A DNA stretch of 64,000 nucleotides from the NCBI GenBank assembly GCA_030272155.1, contig CP126199.1:3398501-3462500 (forward strand), given 5' to 3'. Source of the stretch: Tetradesmus obliquus (lineage: Eukaryota; Chlorophyta; Chlorophyceae; Sphaeropleales; Scenedesmaceae). The notes beneath the pieces were generated by a model that saw nothing but the letters and a program-made list of their open reading frames with translations, had not been told where the DNA came from and made no database searches. Each line of letters opens with the position of its first letter. The first letter of the stretch is position 1. Below are positions 46,992 through 59,400 of the stretch, in pieces. The translations under genes and the position numbers were made by a program.

Positions 46992-47695
46992 CTGGTTTCA
47001 AGAGTTACTTGCTATATATAATTGTCCTCAAAGGCAGGTGGTTGAACAGGCTCATGCAGCAGGCCGTGCTGCGGATTGCTCGGTCTTTCGGGTTGCGCAA
47101 GGTGCAAGCGGCTGCTACCGTGCGATGGCGTCCTGCCTTTTCGTAATTGGACCTTGATGTTTTGCTGTTAAGTATTTTGATACCGAGAACATTATAGGCA
47201 GCACCAAAAGCCGGCAACAACCCTACTCAAGGTGTAACAGGCTGTGCAGATTCACCTACGAGGCCCTTGGGCTGAGCGGGTGCCGGCCACCAGTTTGCAT
47301 GCATAGCACAGTTTGCAGCGGACTTTCCAGCAGATTTCCAAACCCGTGGCTTACCCTCTCGTCCATGCACTAGGCTGTAGCAGCTGTCACAGTGGTCAAA
47401 CCAGAGTGCTCAAGGCATTCAAGAGCACACGGTGCACGGTGCACGTGGTGGGGGTTGTGGTTAAGGTGCATTTGCAACAAACTCAAACTCATACACCCAA
47501 CTTTGCCTGTGTGAAGAGACACCGCCAACGCCGCCATGACCGCCACCCAGCCAGTGACTGGCCGTCCCATGCTCGGCATTGACTTCTGCTGCACGCTTGC
47601 TCTCAACTCCACCAACTGCATGGACTTCAGGATCCTCATGACCAGAATTGCCGGTTGCGTTTTGGACAAAACAGTTAACAGGCTCTAAACACCCT
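46990..47695. other. Interval between the SETD6-like leader and the tRNA gene
   Basis: About 700 bp that should contain the SETD6-like promoter. No open frame or element was recognised. Confidence 0.45.
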
Positions 47696-47700
47696 AAAAA
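47696..47700 (-). terminator. RNA polymerase III terminator of the tRNA gene
   Basis: AAAAA on the + strand is TTTTT in the tRNA sense, 10 bases past the mature 3' end. Confidence 0.7.
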
Positions 47701-47710
47701 TGCAAATATG

Positions 47711-47784
47711 TGCTCCCTGCCAGGATCGAACTGGCGATCTTCTCGGTGTAAGCGAGACGCCCTAAACCACTAGGCCAAGGGAGC
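47711..47784 (-). tRNA. tRNA-Val (anticodon UAC)
   Basis: The minus strand folds as a complete cloverleaf. The acceptor stem GCTCCCT pairs with AGGGAGC and A is the discriminator base. The anticodon stem TCTCG/CGAGA encloses the loop CTTACAC (anticodon TAC). The T stem GCCAG/CTGGC encloses TTCGATC. The internal promoters are intact: A box TGGCCTAGTGG, B box GTTCGATCC. There is no intron, and CCA is not encoded, as usual for a nuclear gene. It reads GTA (and by wobble other GTN) valine codons. Confidence 0.97.
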
Positions 47785-48030
47785 TGAAATCGACACAACT
47801 GTGTAAAAAATGCATATATAAAAGCCAACGGTCAGGTTTTAGGGTTTAGCGCGCGCGAAAATTTCATTTTTTGCCTCATTGAGCTCTTTCTTGACTGCGA
47901 TGTCCCCGCAGAAATCAACAAAAAAACCAATCACTCTCATCCTGTGCATTGCTGCCCATCGGCCTGCCTGTACATCCGGCACCAGCCATCAACGCTGATT
48001 CACAACTCGGCAGCACCACCACCACCAGTA
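47785..48030. other. Short spacer upstream of the tRNA gene
   Basis: This contains the 5' flank of the tRNA and the 3' UTR of the aminotransferase gene. A TTTTAGGGTTTAG string at about 47837-47849 is a telo-box-like motif (AAACCCTAAA in the tRNA's direction). Its function is unproven. Confidence 0.4.
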
Positions 48031-49251
48031 CTACCGCTTATAGACCTCCTTGCAGGCAGCCTCGAAACCATTCAAGCACGTGTCGACCTCCTCTGCTGTC
48101 ACATTCAGCGGCGGCAGGAAGCGGATGCTCTCACGCGCCCCAGCTGTCATCAGCAGCAGGTTGTGCTTGAACGCCGCCTTGGTCACAGCCTGCAGCAGCA
48201 CAAACACGCCGCAAAAGCAAACATTGAACCTCAGACAGCGCCACGCATGGAGACATAGGCAGGTGTCTCTGCAAGCCATGCACATGCAAGCCGCCCAGAA
48301 CCTGAGACAGTGCTGGCCAGGATGCAGTGCCCTGAGTAACGCGCCCTAGCATCTTTGCCAGCATGCTACAAGTTCAAACAAAACAACAGTGAAAGCGCAT
48401 GAGATTGACGCCGGGTTGACAGCACAACGTCACAGTGCCAGAGTGGCTTCTTCTTTGGTGCTTCTTTGGTGCATCTGTGGTGCATCTGACCCTCTCCAGG
48501 CCTGCTACAATCCTTCAGTTACTTCTGCTTCGCCTGACATGCAGTGCAATCAAACTCAGCAGCCTAACATTCATCCCTGCAGCCATGACTCACCATTGCA
48601 ACACCCTTCTCTGCCTTCAACCTGCTGCTGCTGCTGCCGCTGCTGCTGCTGCTGCCAAACTCAATGCCGACCATCAGGCCCCTGCCCCGCACATCAATGA
48701 TAGGATACCTGCAGCAAGCGGAAAATGCACGGGATGTCAAGCCAAAAAGCACATTCAGGGGTTTTGCGGCACGCAACAGCCGTCAGGGCAACAGGCAAGC
48801 AACGCGAGCGCATTGCACTCTTGAGAGCCATCTACTGTCCTGTGCAGTGATTATTACAGCTCAGCTGGCATGCTCAGGGCGTGAACAGAGCATGGACACT
48901 AGGTTTAATAAGATGTAACACACACAACACAGAATAAGACGGCCCTGCAACTCATGCGTGGCACATCTCGGACGCAACCATGCAGCCAGCCAAACATCCA
49001 TAGAGAAGCAGAGCAACACGTCCGTTAAGCTTCCAAACTTGCTGCACTTGCAGCCATGGTGGTGGAGGCCCCATCTTGACATGTGACTGCGCATAATGTT
49101 GCTGTGTAGTTTCATAAGGTGTGCTTCCTGCAACTCTGTACACCTAGCAGCCAGCCCCGCCTGGCTCACCTGTCAGCCAGACCCACCAGCCCCCGCATCA
49201 GCTGCACGCCGCGCTGGCTGGCGTTGCCCAGCATGCCCTCGGACTCTATGG

Positions 49252-49297
<46 letters not shown>

Positions 49298-52004
49298 GGA
49301 ACAACGGGAGTGACGGCGTGTTGGCAACAGTGCCAGTTTCACATGCTGCAACAAGGCAAAAGCAGGGCACTAGCATGAGCCGGCATGTTGCATGTTTGAA
49401 CGCATGAACTCCGCCGGCTGACTGTAAGAGGAGGATATTTACAACATAAGCTAGCACTCGAAGGAATCCGTGCAACATCAGTTGATCCAGGGCACTTGCC
49501 ATGGCTGCATGGCGTTCATTGGGAGCTAATTGAGAACAGCCGCCAAGAGCAGCCTGCACAGTGCGCTGGCCAGCGCTGTGCACCCACCTCGATTGTAGCC
49601 AGTGCTGCTGCACAAGCCACTGCATTGCCACCTGCAAGAGCAGACAACAGCAGCACGGCAGCACAGCAGTGATCCAATGGAAGCTTTTAACATCAACTGT
49701 GGAGGCCTTCTCACCATGCCCAGAAAAACACTAGGTAGCAGAAGCAGCGGGCACTGGCCAGTCTTTCAATAGCGACAAAGAGGGTGGAGTGCTGTGATGC
49801 ACAGGTGCGTGAACACACAGCAGCAATGGTGCAGGTTGCAACCAACCACTTCAGCAAGCCTGCTCGTCTGCGTGCCTGCTGCCAGCTCACCGTACGTGCC
49901 ACCCATCGTGCCTGGCTGCATGTTGTCAAAGTGGTGCTGCCTGGTCGCCACACCTGCAGCCAGCCACACACACAACAGCAGGATACCGTCACATGCAGCC
50001 TTGTTGCAGACCTGACAGCAGTGACATGCAGCACATTCGCTCAAGCAGCACTAAGCTGCCGCTGCACAGACTGAACTACCTAGCCGGCTGCACCCCGCTC
50101 TTCAGCACCTGCACGTAACACCAGTACCTGTAATCAACCAGTTAAACGCCGCTTCATCACCACACCTGCCAGCGGGTAGCCACTAGCGATGCCCTTGGCG
50201 AAGACCACCATGTCTGGCTGCATGGCGCCGCCATCAAACTGGCCGTGAGCCCACCACATGCCGCAGCGGCCAGCGCCAGACTGCACCTGCAGCAGCAGCA
50301 GCAGCATGGGGGCATAAACAGGAGGATTCAGTAGGCACCAGCAGTATGCCACCCGCCCTAACATGCAGCTTGTAAATTTCTGGGCATCGATTTTTCATTC
50401 AGCCAGGATTTTTCATTCACCATGCCTTTTACTACACCCTGCAGACACCTCCTGAACCCTACATTCCTGCATATAAAAACCCTGAACCCTGGTGCCACAC
50501 ACGCCACCTACAGCCGCACCTCATCTGCGATGAGCAGTATGCCGTGCTTATCGGCCAGCTGTCTCAGCCCCGCCATGAAAGACTGAAGCCCGCCATGAAG
50601 CCAGGGGGCGGTGTGAGGAAGCCTCCCTCGCCCACCTGGCCTCGCATACAGCATTATACCTGTCGTCACAAGTGAGCATATCCCCGGCACCTTCATATCC
50701 CCGGCAGGCACCTCCCAATACCTACAGCCCTTCGCACCTCATCTGCAATGAGCAGTATGCCGTGCTTGTCTGCCAGGGCTCTTAGACCTGCCATGAAGCA
50801 CTGGGGAGGGGTGAGGAAGCCTCCCTCGCCCACCTGGCCTCGCATACTGCATTGAACCTGTCCTCTCATAAATGAGGCAACACCTTCATCTCCCCGGCAG
50901 ACACCTCCTACTCCCTACAGCCCTACGCACCTCATCTGCAATGAGCAGTATGCCGTGCTTGTCAGCCAAGGCCCTGAATCCAGCCATGAAGCCAGGGGGC
51001 GGGGTCAGGAAGCCTCCCTCACCCACTTGCCCCGGCATACAGCTGCACACCTGTCGTCACAAAACTGCAACCCTTTCCTTTACCGTGCAGACACCCTCTG
51101 AACCCTACATCCCTGCATGCTGACGCCCTGAACCCTGGTGCCGCACCAGTCGACTAGCTGACAGTACTGTGGCCGCACCTCATCTGCGATGAGCAGTATG
51201 CCGTGCTTGTCTGCCAGCTGTCTCAGCCCCGCCATGAAGCCAGGGGGCGGGGTCAGGAAGCCTCCCTCACCCATGATGGGCTCCAGGATGATGGCAGCCA
51301 CATCGCCTGGGTGCACGTGCTGCACCAGCATCCACTCCAGCGCCTGCGGCAGCAGCAGCAGCAGCAGCAGCAGCAGCGGCGACGGCGGCGCTTGGTGGGT
51401 CTGTATAGTGGTGTCGATTGCGTAGCCAGGGTTCTCTTTGGTGTGAAAAGAATGATGCTGTCTCTCCGGTACACAACAGACCAACAAGGACCACACTTTT
51501 GGCTGGAGTTTTAGTTGACACCCCACACATCAAAGCGCACATGCAGTGCCTTGAGGCAGTTTGCCAGGCTACCACCAGCTACCTCGCTTGTCGCAACCGC
51601 GTCACACCACGTCAATCCTTTGCCCCCTCCTGCCCTCGGAAGCAGCATGCCGTACCTCCTGTGGTGCGCCGCAGCAGACGCGGTTGTCTGGCGAGTCAAA
51701 AGGCGGCATGTAGGGAGCCACATGGTAGCCGCTGTGACCCTGCAATTGCAGTGCATCGCACAGCATGGCAGGCAGCACGTGTAGCAGCAATACGGATTAC
51801 ATGCCAAGCACAGTGTCATAAAAACTGACACGTATGGCTGCCCAGCTCCAACGGCACGCATCAAAGTGCAGTAACGCTAGCTGCATGCAGCAGCAATCCT
51901 GGAGCAAAGAATGCGCCACGTACACGCTATACCGGGTGCTGTGCCATACATGCGGCGACTTTGGCACATGCACTTGGGCGCTTGCAAGCTACAGCGAATG
52001 TAAG

Positions 52005-52036
<32 letters not shown>

Positions 52037-53941
52037 ACCTTCTCCGCTTGCACCTTGCAGTGCAGGCAGTAGGGGTAGGGCGCGATGTGCACGCCCGGCA
52101 TGAAGGGGCCAAAGTGCTGCTTGTAGATGACCTTGCTGGTGGTCAGCGCCATGGCCCCGATGCTGCGGCCGTGGAAGCCGCCCTGCGGAGTGGAACGTGA
52201 CATGACACAGCATGGTGACGTTTTGCGTCGTGAATTATGGCAGCAGGGAAGTGGATGCATGTCATTTAAGCAGCCATGGTCAGCGCCATGGCTCCGATTC
52301 TGCGGCCATGGAAGCCGCCCTGTGGAAAAGCACATTGCATGAAGCGACAACATTGCAGTCTTTCTGTGGTGGTCAGAGCAGCACAGGTGAAGGGGATGCT
52401 TGCCATCAAAAGCGGCTTGCACCCAGGGGTATGAGCTGGCTGATACTCCCTCACAATGGCGTGGCAAAGCTACGAGGTACAACTCATATCAGGAGCTGAA
52501 ATCTAGCAAGATGCACCCAGCCCTCATACAGACTGCTGGACGAGCCTCTATTTGTGAGCCTGGCACAAGCTGGGCCACTCACATCGAACGCGATGATGCA
52601 CTCCCTGCCTGTCGCTGCGCGTGCGATCTTGACCGCGTTGTCGACCGCCTCGCTGCCGCTGTTGCAGTAGAAGTACTTGGTCAGCTGCTGCGGCATGATG
52701 CGCGACAGCGCCGCATCCAGCTCCAGCTGAAGGGTTGGTAGTTTCAACACACAAATGATTGTTTTTATACAGACAACAGAAGGTGGTTTGGTTGGCAGAT
52801 TGCAGACACAAGAAGATCAGCATGCATAGGGTGGCATGGGCAATGACCTGCGTGATAGCGCTGCATTCAGCTCCAGCTGGCAGTTGAAGCAGCAGTTGCT
52901 TTTGTTGCACTTTTACATATGGAGAGACAAGCAGGCTCGCAGACATGTGTGTTGTAGTACTTGCATGCAGGTGACTGCACCTGTCGCATGTGAGGTGTAA
53001 CTGCAAGCAGAAAGTTTATTCATCAATAGCCCGCTGTGTCAGCCCCACTGCTGGGTCGAGCAACTAAGCCAGCACACCAGTAGTGCCATGCGCAACTGCC
53101 ACTTGCCACTTATCAGGGGGCAGTAACAGGGCCGCACCTGCTTTGTGTGCGCCTTGAAGATGTTCTGCTGCGCGTGCACAATGTTGCCTGCCTGCTCCCG
53201 CACAGCCTCAACTACTTTGGGATGGCAGTGGCCTGTGGAGGTGGCTCCAATGCCTGCAGGGCAGCAACCATGCTTGACGTTGATTTGAGTTGCAAGAGCA
53301 GCAGCAAGGTGTGTGATTGGCACTTGGGTACAGCGGGCGTTCTAGTGCAGCGGCACATACAACACACCCAGGCCATGCGCCAAACATTGCACACCCTGCT
53401 GGGGGTCAAGTTTGCGTGAGTGTGTGTGAGGAAAGTACTGCACTGAGTGTCTGCTACTGCTACCAGTGCCTGGTATGCTAGCCTTAGCGGCTGCTGCTGC
53501 ACTAAAACAGTTCTATTGCCACCTGCAGGAACTGCTTATGCCTGCTAGTAGAGCTCGTTAAACTGCGCGGCACTGTGCTGCACAACACGGCCATGCCTGC
53601 AAGCCTGTCTGCTAATGCCCTCGAGCACGATCCTGCAAGAGCTGCGCACACAGCTGCACCTGCTGTCACCCGTGCTGAGCAACTACCGCCACGTCTGCAG
53701 CGCGCTTATGCAGCACAGCAGCCCCTGCTGATGACGCTGCTGCCACTGCTGCTGCTGCTGCCGCTGCTGCTGCCGCTGCTGCTGCTGCTGCCGCTGCTGC
53801 TGCTGCCCCCGCTGCTGGTGCTGCTGCTGCTGCTGCTGCTGCTCCTGCTGCTGCGCCAGCCGCACCTGCGGTCATGTCGAGGTACTTGTTTCCTGCAGTG
53901 TCCCAGATCCAGCTGCCCAGGCCCTTCTGCACCACTATGTC
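48031..53941 (-). CDS. Class III PLP-dependent aminotransferase, GABA-transaminase (GabT)-like; 5' exon not found
   Basis: The enzyme would transfer the amino group of 4-aminobutyrate (or a similar omega-amino acid) to a keto acid. Relatives are mitochondrial or plastidial. The exon chain starts at 53941-53866 with [20 protein letters not shown] and LDMTA, then [40 protein letters not shown] (PLP phosphate-binding region), [87 protein letters not shown] joined to [20 protein letters not shown], and [19 protein letters not shown] with the Schiff-base Lys in FAKG. It continues [43 protein letters not shown] and [18 protein letters not shown]. It ends with [19 protein letters not shown] and stop 48031. 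The Met-containing first exon and any targeting peptide must lie above 53941. Three junctions have intronic copies. Confidence 0.88.
49257..49295 (-). repeat. CTG array before an aminotransferase exon
   Basis: About 13 CAG on the + strand (CTG in gene sense) that run into CCAG, the acceptor of the [15 protein letters not shown] exon. Confidence 0.9.
50517..51250 (-). repeat. Four-copy donor junction (aminotransferase ILLIADEV exon)
   Basis: CACCTCATCTGC(G/A)ATGAGCAGTATGCCGTGCTT and following sequence start at 51177, 50928, 50734 and 50517 (spacing 249, 194 and 217). In gene sense each ends [10 protein letters not shown] before GAG-GTGCG. Only the copy at 51177 continues into GFMAGLRQL and EPIMGEGG. 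The other three lie downstream in the intron and grow less similar towards their ends. The copies also share flanking text such as GGGGCGGxGTxAGGAAGCCT. Confidence 0.95.
51349..51376 (-). repeat. CTG array before an aminotransferase exon
   Basis: Nine CAG units on the + strand, which in gene sense are CTG running into CCGCAG, the acceptor of the [14 protein letters not shown] exon. Confidence 0.9.
52133..52325 (-). repeat. Duplicated acceptor junction (aminotransferase GGFHGRS exon)
   Basis: GGTCAGCGCCATGGCCCCGA at 52141 recurs with few changes at 52279 (138 bp apart). In gene sense both read CAG then GGCGGCTTCCA(C/T)GGCCGCA. The lower copy continues into the exon, and the upper one is upstream in the intron. 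Confidence 0.92.
52690..52885 (-). repeat. Duplicated acceptor junction (aminotransferase LELDAAL exon)
   Basis: GCG(A/T)GAxAGCGCxGCATxCAGCTCCAGCTG occurs at about 52701 and 52851 (150 bp apart). In gene sense both read CAG-like then CTGGAGCTG(G/A)ATGC(G/A)GCGCT. The lower copy is the real exon start. Confidence 0.85.
53740..53856 (-). repeat. Compound CTG/CCG-type array in an aminotransferase intron
   Basis: CTG units mixed with CCGCTG and CTCCTG on the + strand (CAG/CGG in gene sense), lying just downstream of the donor at 53865 in the gene's sense. This is an exception in strand sense to the intronic CTG pattern. Confidence 0.8.
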
Positions 53942-56415
53942 CTGCAAGGCAGACAGCAAGCCAGGCAGTAGAACAAGACGGCACCAGTCGTAACTTGCAG
54001 GGATGTCATCATCATCAGGTTACCCATCATGCCATAGCATCAACGCCATTGGCCCCGCGCCCCACTGGAGCAGCAAAAGGAAGGAGCACTGCTCCTGCTT
54101 GCAGCGATGAGCCTTGTACAGCAGCGCAGCAGCAAAAGGAGCCAGCAACAAGCAACTCCGGCTCAGCCTGATGTGTAAGCCTCTGCTAGGCTGTAAGGAT
54201 TCTGCTGCTGTGACAGCTGCAATTGCAGTAAGATGTACACCATCATTTCATTTTGGCAGTGGGTTACACTGCCGCCCACCAACTGTGTCCAACGATCGAT
54301 GTCTGGGGCCGTTTCAAAGTGCTTTGCACATTGCTGATGCTCTCTGTTGTGGTATATTACGGCGTACTTAAGGGCCAAAGCACCAAGACACAATGCAGCA
54401 CAACAAGCAAACAGAAATGCCCCTGGTATGCAGCAATGCATTTGCACCGCTACAGCAGCGGTTGCACCCTCCACACCGACCTGTGCAGCTCAGCAAGGTC
54501 ACCACAGTGTTATTTGAAACAACACCTACGTTGAACTTCATCAGAGCTCCTGGAACGTGTTGGCACGCTGCCTCGAGAGCTCCTCCTGCTGCATGGGCAG
54601 CAGCTGCCACCAGCGTGGAATGCATGCTGCCTGCCTGGTGCTGTACCGTATCAATTTTTTGGCTTCGACTCCGTGTTCAACAGGGTTGCGATTGACGGTC
54701 AGCTGCCAAGTACTGCGCTTTGATCCGTATAAACACTTGTGAGCAGCCCCAAGACGTAGCAGAGCTCTCCTGCTGGCGCATCTACAAGCTGGCATACACA
54801 ATCACAAGATACTTGGTTCTTTGCAGGCTCGGTACGCCTCGATCAATGCCGAGCTTTCGTCTAGAACCGGAACTGCCAGTGAAGTGTAACAGGCAATGTT
54901 GCCTTCCTTGAGGGTTCTGGCAGTGCCCGGCCCCTTTCAGGAGTGCATGCAGGAGAACTACAAGAGGCTTCTGATCCCATCTGGGATGATACTGCAGCAC
55001 TCACGGCGGGAGCTCACAAAAACCTCTTAAAATGCTTGCTGGTTGCCTGCGGCAGGCCCGTCATCATCAGCAGTGATTACATACCACGGTACTGCTCAGC
55101 ACCATTTACACACTGCACTGCCAGGACCAGGGGCTGCACCTGTAGGCTGATTCTAGTTGGTAATAACTCTGAGAATCACACTTTCTCAACATACAGTCTG
55201 GCAAACCATGCACACCTCTACCCTGCGTCCTTGGCTTCTGAGCCTGGCTGCACTGTAACGCATAATCACCGACTCAGCCCTGCTGAGGCTTGCTCTGCTT
55301 GGACCGCAAATCTAAAACCCACCCGGGAACCAAGTTCCCCACTTGACCAGCCCACAAAGGTCTTCAATCTACCCACTGTACACACAGTAACATAGCACTA
55401 TCACTCATGGTGGGCGTAGTGCTGCTGGTGCTGCAACTGCCATCTCTGCTCTTGACCATCCATACGTACCATTCAAATTGTGCTGCTGGTGCTGCAAATG
55501 CCACCTCTGCACATACCCAGCATGGTATGTGCCTTTTGACAGCTCCAAAGCAAAGTGCAGTACAATACGGTGTGTTATGCTCGGCATCACATACGTAAAC
55601 ATAATGTCCAGACCCGTGTGTCACTGCCAGTCTTGCATGACACTAGACACAATCTACATTCAAAGTGGCAGGTAAAGTTCAGTGCAGTGTTGTGGCACCC
55701 AGCCATGACATGTTCACGGCAAGAGCATGCTAGTGGTGGAGCTAAGTACATCAAGATTCAGGCAACGAGATGCTGCCGACAACAGCATGGTATGAATCAG
55801 CGTGCATCCCAAAAACTTGCACCCGATGGCGCTGTTCAAGTCAGCAGCTTGAGTTCAGTCCGCAAAATGTATGTGCCACTGGATTTGCTGGCAGCGGAGC
55901 AAAGCAGCCCCAGCAACAACTGCAAAACGTATCCTGCTGTGCACACGTGCACGCCGCCTACCCACATGATCTTACCACGGCAGGATTTCACCTGCCAGAT
56001 CAGCATATTCTATCATGACAATGTCTTTGAGCAGCCACTCAAGCAGCCAAAGTGCCAACTGCATGCAGCGCATTCGCACCATGAGGCAGCAGCCGCTCAA
56101 TGGTGGCCCTGCGTGACTTCAGGAGGCAGAGCTAGCGTAGGTTTTGCAACTGTCGCTAATATAGAATAGCATAAGGTTGGACGCGCCAGAATGGCACATG
56201 TAAAGCTGATACCTGTTGAGTTAATGCCAAGGCGAGCAACGCCCTGCCCAGCACTGCACTGTCTTTCAGTCTGCCGTGTGAAGGAGATCATTGCCTGCCA
56301 TCTGCTGACTCAGTCCCTGTCTGACACTCACTGTCTCACCCATACACAATGTCACCTGCCGAACGCCTCTACCCTGTGACCCAACAATGCCTCTCATGCA
56401 CCGCACACCGTGCCC
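53942..56415. other. Region holding the missing 5' part of the aminotransferase gene
   Basis: About 2.5 kb between the first resolved aminotransferase exon and the end of the LRR gene. It should contain the first exon(s), promoter and leader of the aminotransferase (-) and nothing else is needed to fill it. I could not pick the first exon with confidence: several Ala/Arg-rich Met frames (for example 54801-54541, -) could be targeting peptides. Confidence 0.4.
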
Positions 56416-59400
56416 CTACTGCATTACTCCATGCTGCTGCTGCTGCTGCACCTTTTTGGGGCTCCCTGGCTTCGACCCCCCACCACTCTGCCTGTCAGGC
56501 ACCACCACATGTACATGCTGCTGCTCCCACGGCTCGCCCAGCTCGCTGCGCATGCCGCACCCCGTCAGCCGCACCAGCTTGCCGCCAGCCGCCGAGCCCT
56601 CCCGCTGCTGCTGCAGCTGCACCTCGCAGGGCTTGCTGAAGCTGTTGCCGCCCACATCCAGGCCCTTGAGCTGCCGCAGCTGCACCAGCGCTGCCGCGGC
56701 CGCGTCCGATAGGTTGGGCTGCTGGCAGCTGATGTTGAGGTGCGTGAGGCCCGGCAGCGCGTGCAGCAGCGCGATGCCGTCCGGGCCCACGTGGTTGTGT
56801 GAGATGTCAAGGTCCTGCAGCTGGCTGCAGTGGGCCACGATGGCACTGAGGCAGGCGTCCGACACGCCCACCTGGCAGTGCAGCAGCAGCAGCAGCAGCG
56901 GCAGCAGCAGCAGCAAAACAATATAATGTTTAAACGCTGCCAGACTGATGTAGGTTTGTTCGGGGCCGGCAGAATCATTGTACGTATTTATTAGCACCAA
57001 CCACGGCACCAGTTTAGTGCAGCATCTGGTGCTTCTGCACCCTGCTGGACATTACCACCACCTCAAACACACATGCAGCATGCACACAGCTGCACCAATC
57101 TGTGTCAGCGTGACGTGCATCCAGCCACACCACGCACCTGTTCTGCTTCCAGCCGCCGCAGCCTCGGCAGTGTGCTGCAGCTGCACCCACAGCCGCCCTC
57201 CTCGCCACAGCAGCCACTGCCGCTGCCGGTGCCACAGCAAGCCTCCCCAGCACATGCCAGCGGCGACCCAACACAAGCTGATTCCTCCCCTGCCGCAGCT
57301 GTGATACCGCCTATGGATGGCTCTGCTGAACCACCAGTACTGGCCGCTGCCGTGCCTTCCGCTGCGTCCCCTGCACCTCCCAATTCTGACACGCCTTTGC
57401 CTGCTGCTGCACCTGCCACTGGCGCAGGTGCTGCGAGCAGCACAACCGCATCTGCATGTCCCACCCCCGCTCCAGCTTGCATGTCCAGCGAGCTCCTCAG
57501 GCTGCAGCGAGCCGATCCGCATGCTGGTGTGTCACCACCACAGGTCACGCGGGGCGAGCTGCAGCGCGAGCTGCCAGCGCTGGCGCTGCTGCATGAGTGG
57601 CGCTGCTGCGGCTGCCTGAAGCCCGCTGGTGGCCTGCCCCTGCCGCTCCACTTCACACGCAGGCCATGCCAGCCGGCCACAGCTGCCCTGGCTGTGGATA
57701 CATCCTGTGGTGTTGCCGCTGGCAGCGCACCGTCTGTGGCGCTGCCAAAGAGCTCCTCGAGGCAGCCTGTGGTGGCACCAGGGCATGCAGCACACAGGAA
57801 GATGCAGCAGCGGTGTTAGAGACACAATTAGGGCTGGAAGATGTTTGGCACACTGTGCACCACTGCAAGCACCCTGCTCAGCCTGGATGACGGGGTGCTG
57901 TCACCTTTCAGCAACCAGACATCTCAGACAAGCATGCACATCACAAAGCAGACACAGCAACATACAACCCTGCCGTGCCATCACCCATAGGCTGGCTGTC
58001 CCACCCAATCTAACACCTATCACCTGTAGGCCCCCCTGAGATATCCAGCAGCTCCAAATTTGTGAGTCCAGCCAGCGCAGCAAATGCAGCTGGCGGGGTA
58101 GCCGGCCCCACAGCCTCCTCCAGCACCAGCTGCTGAAGCTGCTGCAGCTGCCCAACTGCCTGCACTGTCTCTGCATCACACTTGTTTTCCTGCAAGTTGA
58201 GTGACGTCAGGCTGGTCAGCTGCGCGAGCTGCGGCAGGTGGCGGATGCCGCAGTAGCTCAGCTGCAGCTGCCGCAACGCCAGCATTGCAGGCTGTTGCTG
58301 CTGCTGCTGCTGTTGCTCTGAATGCTCCTGGTCTTGCTGCTGCCTATCTTGCTGAGCTTCCTCTACCTCTGGCTGGCACTGACTGCTGCTTCCGTCTGCT
58401 GCGGCGGTTGCTTCTGCTGTGTTTGCTCCAGGCTCCTGCCGTTGCTCTGCTGTTCCCTGCTCCTTTTCCTCAGCATCTGCAGCTGCTCCGGTTGACCCTG
58501 CCCTTGATGCCATGTCGCCGCTGTCATCGCCACTGTCACCCACTGCTGCCACTGGTGCTGCTGGTGCAGCAGTGCCTGCCCACATCTGCAGCGCCTTGTT
58601 GCTGCCCTCCACATCCCCGCCAATGCCTGGATTGTCAAACAGGTCCAGGCTGCACAGCCCTCGCTGCACCAGCGGCGTCAGGCCCTGCAGGTGCTTTCCT
58701 GCAAGCCCACATGACTTGAGCTCCAGGCTCTGTAAGCTAGTCAGGCTGCTGCCTAGCTGTGCTACAAACCCTGGGGTGAGGTGAGGCACAATGTGGTTTA
58801 GTGTGAGGTGCTGCAGGGTTGTCATTTGCGCCAGCAAGTCTAGCTCGCTGCCGTCGCCGAGCCTGCAGCGGTTGAGCTGCAGCGTGGTGAGTTTGGGGAA
58901 GCACAGGGATAGCAGCGTTGACCATTCGGCTGGGTGGAGCTCTGCATGGTGGATGTGCACCTCTTGGATGCTGCTGCTGTAGCGGGCGAGCCAGGCGAGT
59001 GCGGATGTTGCCTTGCAGGACAGGCCAGAGATGTTGTGGATGGTGATGGCGCGCGAGCCGAGAGCAGCGGTGGCAGTTGCCTGCCAGCCCTTGCTGACAG
59101 CAGTTACGGTGCTGTAGAGCTCGTGGTCCGGCAGGCGGTCAAACACCAGCAGCAGGGCGTCAGCTTGCAGGAGAGTGCTGCTTGAGCAGCAGCTGCCACT
59201 GCTGGCTGCAGCTGCTGGGGCATCGCCACTGTGAGGGCTGCTAGTGTTGGCTGCAACCTGCAGCAGCAGCGTACATTGGCTTGAGCTCTTTATGCCAAGC
59301 ATGCATGCTCTGCATGTCCTGTGTTGGGCTCATGCACACAACATGGTTTGTCCTGTATACTGAAATGCTGAGCACAGCTACCCAATCCCTGAGTTAGTCA

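Noticed and set aside
47833-47852. Telomere repeat near the tRNA gene
   Set aside because: It is only about one and a half TTTAGGG units, better described as a telo-box-like motif.
50517-51250. Possible CRISPR-like array (four regularly spaced repeats)
   Set aside because: The repeats are copies of an aminotransferase exon edge with unequal spacing and similar spacers, in a eukaryotic intron.
53942-54801. Assigning a first exon with a targeting peptide to the aminotransferase
   Set aside because: Several Ala/Arg-rich Met frames exist, and none has a uniquely supported phase-0 donor, so no choice was made.
57073-57819. 249-codon Pro/Ala/Ser-rich frame on the + strand
   Set aside because: It overlaps exon 3 of the minus-strand LRR gene, which is supported by matching phases and flanking leucine-rich repeats. 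The + frame has no recognisable domain.
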